From Nitrospirota bacterium (GTDB lineage: Bacteria; Nitrospirota; Nitrospiria; Nitrospirales; UBA8639): a DNA stretch of 6,888 nt. Each line of letters begins with the position of its first letter. Positions within the stretch are counted from its first letter, which is position 1. The notes beneath the pieces are model-generated. The model did not search any database and was not told the DNA's origin. It saw only the letters and a list, made by a program, of their open reading frames with translations. Position numbers and translations under genes: made by a program. This document shows positions 6,659 to 6,888 of the stretch, in pieces. Location of the stretch: assembly GCA_003235785.1 (NCBI GenBank), contig QJYE01000551.1:1-6888 (forward strand). Reading direction: 5' to 3'.

Positions 6659-6888
6659 ACGTCCAACACATCATCTATACGAACTTTATGTCAACCTCTT
6701 GATTGTGGAGGCACGACGCTGATCCGGTTTTGATCCACGTGCTTGCCCCTTTCGTAACCGTCTCGTGAACTTTGAGGACAATCAACTTCACCGTCGTCAG
6801 ACAGAAAGACTTCGTGGATCACACTAAGGTGAACTTCCCGGATCGAACCCTACGACTCAACGTCTTCTGTTCTTGAGACTTAAACTTT
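6659..6888. other. Non-coding region downstream of lpdA
   Basis: I see no supported gene. Short open frames exist on both strands (a 52-codon minus-strand stretch at 6691-6849 and a plus-strand stretch ending at 6826), but neither has a ribosome binding site or a familiar motif. No classic intrinsic terminator (GC-rich hairpin plus T-run) is visible, so the operon either ends by another means or its terminator lies beyond the window. An 8-base direct repeat GTGAACTT occurs at 6765-6772 and 6829-6836. A small stem CTCAA/TTGAG (6856-6860, 6873-6877) sits near the window end. The inverted repeats are described separately. Decayed mobile DNA is possible, as on the left side. Confidence 0.6.
6721..6844. 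repeat. Nested inverted repeats downstream of lpdA
   Basis: TGATCCACG (6731-6739) is the exact reverse complement of CGTGGATCA (6813-6821). Outside it, GATCCGG (6721-6727) is the exact reverse complement of CCGGATC (6838-6844). The left arms are 3 bases apart and the right arms 16 bases apart, so both stems could form in one long-range structure around a 73-base loop. A further 8-bp pair, TTGATTGT (6699-6706) with ACAATCAA (6778-6785), crosses these and could not form at the same time without a pseudoknot. The function is unknown; an element end or a transcript-end structure are possibilities. Confidence 0.5.

Noticed and set aside
6691..6849. A 52-codon minus-strand open frame downstream of lpdA
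   Set aside because: An open frame of this length is expected by chance across six frames. It has no ATG start with a ribosome binding site and no recognised motif.
6838..6855. tRNA T-arm on the minus strand (GGTTCGATCC)
   Set aside because: The bases flanking the loop do not form the needed 5-bp stem, and no acceptor or anticodon arm is present around it.
1..6888. CRISPR array, defence system, riboswitch or other novel module
   Set aside because: No regularly spaced repeats, no additional intact genes and no known riboswitch signature were found on either strand.

Overview
The window holds one complete, ordinary metabolic operon for the pyruvate dehydrogenase complex (aceE-aceF-lpdA, 1231-6658, plus strand). 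It is flanked by about 1.2 kb of decayed mobile-element DNA on the left and 230 bases without a convincing gene on the right. The coding region is about half G+C and uses ATG starts. The proteins are bacterial: a one-chain E1 of the AceE type, an E2 with a single lipoyl domain, and an E3 without a lipoyl domain. The wording of the E3 N-terminal half (GGVC-x4-CIPSK, then LHLAK...EAKDWGIEFG) and the abundance of IS110/IS3 relics fit a Nitrospirota-like genome, perhaps a marine Nitrospira of about 50% GC. This is a recollection-based inference with low confidence; a proteobacterium is not excluded.

Layout. Bases 1-218 are the C-terminal end of an IS110-family transposase, cut by the window edge and broken by a frameshift. 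Bases 219-640 have no recognisable gene but carry several short hairpins, which may include the non-coding end of the IS110 element. Bases 641-1098 are a badly decayed IS3-family transposase (OrfB, DDE integrase core) with at least one frameshift and several in-frame stops. It can be read only by stitching frames together, so ORF-based annotation would miss it. Bases 1099-1230 are the short leader in front of aceE, with a good ribosome binding site but no convincing promoter.

The three enzymes work as one complex. AceE (E1, thiamine diphosphate) decarboxylates pyruvate and acetylates the lipoyl arm of AceF. AceF (E2) passes the acetyl group to CoA. Lpd (E3, FAD, redox disulfide) reoxidises the dihydrolipoyl arm with NAD+. 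aceE and aceF overlap by an ATGA, and aceF and lpdA are two bases apart, so one transcript with coupled translation is expected. All catalytic residues checked are present.

No unprecedented system is visible. The points most worth a second look are the hidden IS3 relic directly abutting the operon leader, the structured non-coding DNA after the IS110 relic, and a nested inverted-repeat pair downstream of lpdA.
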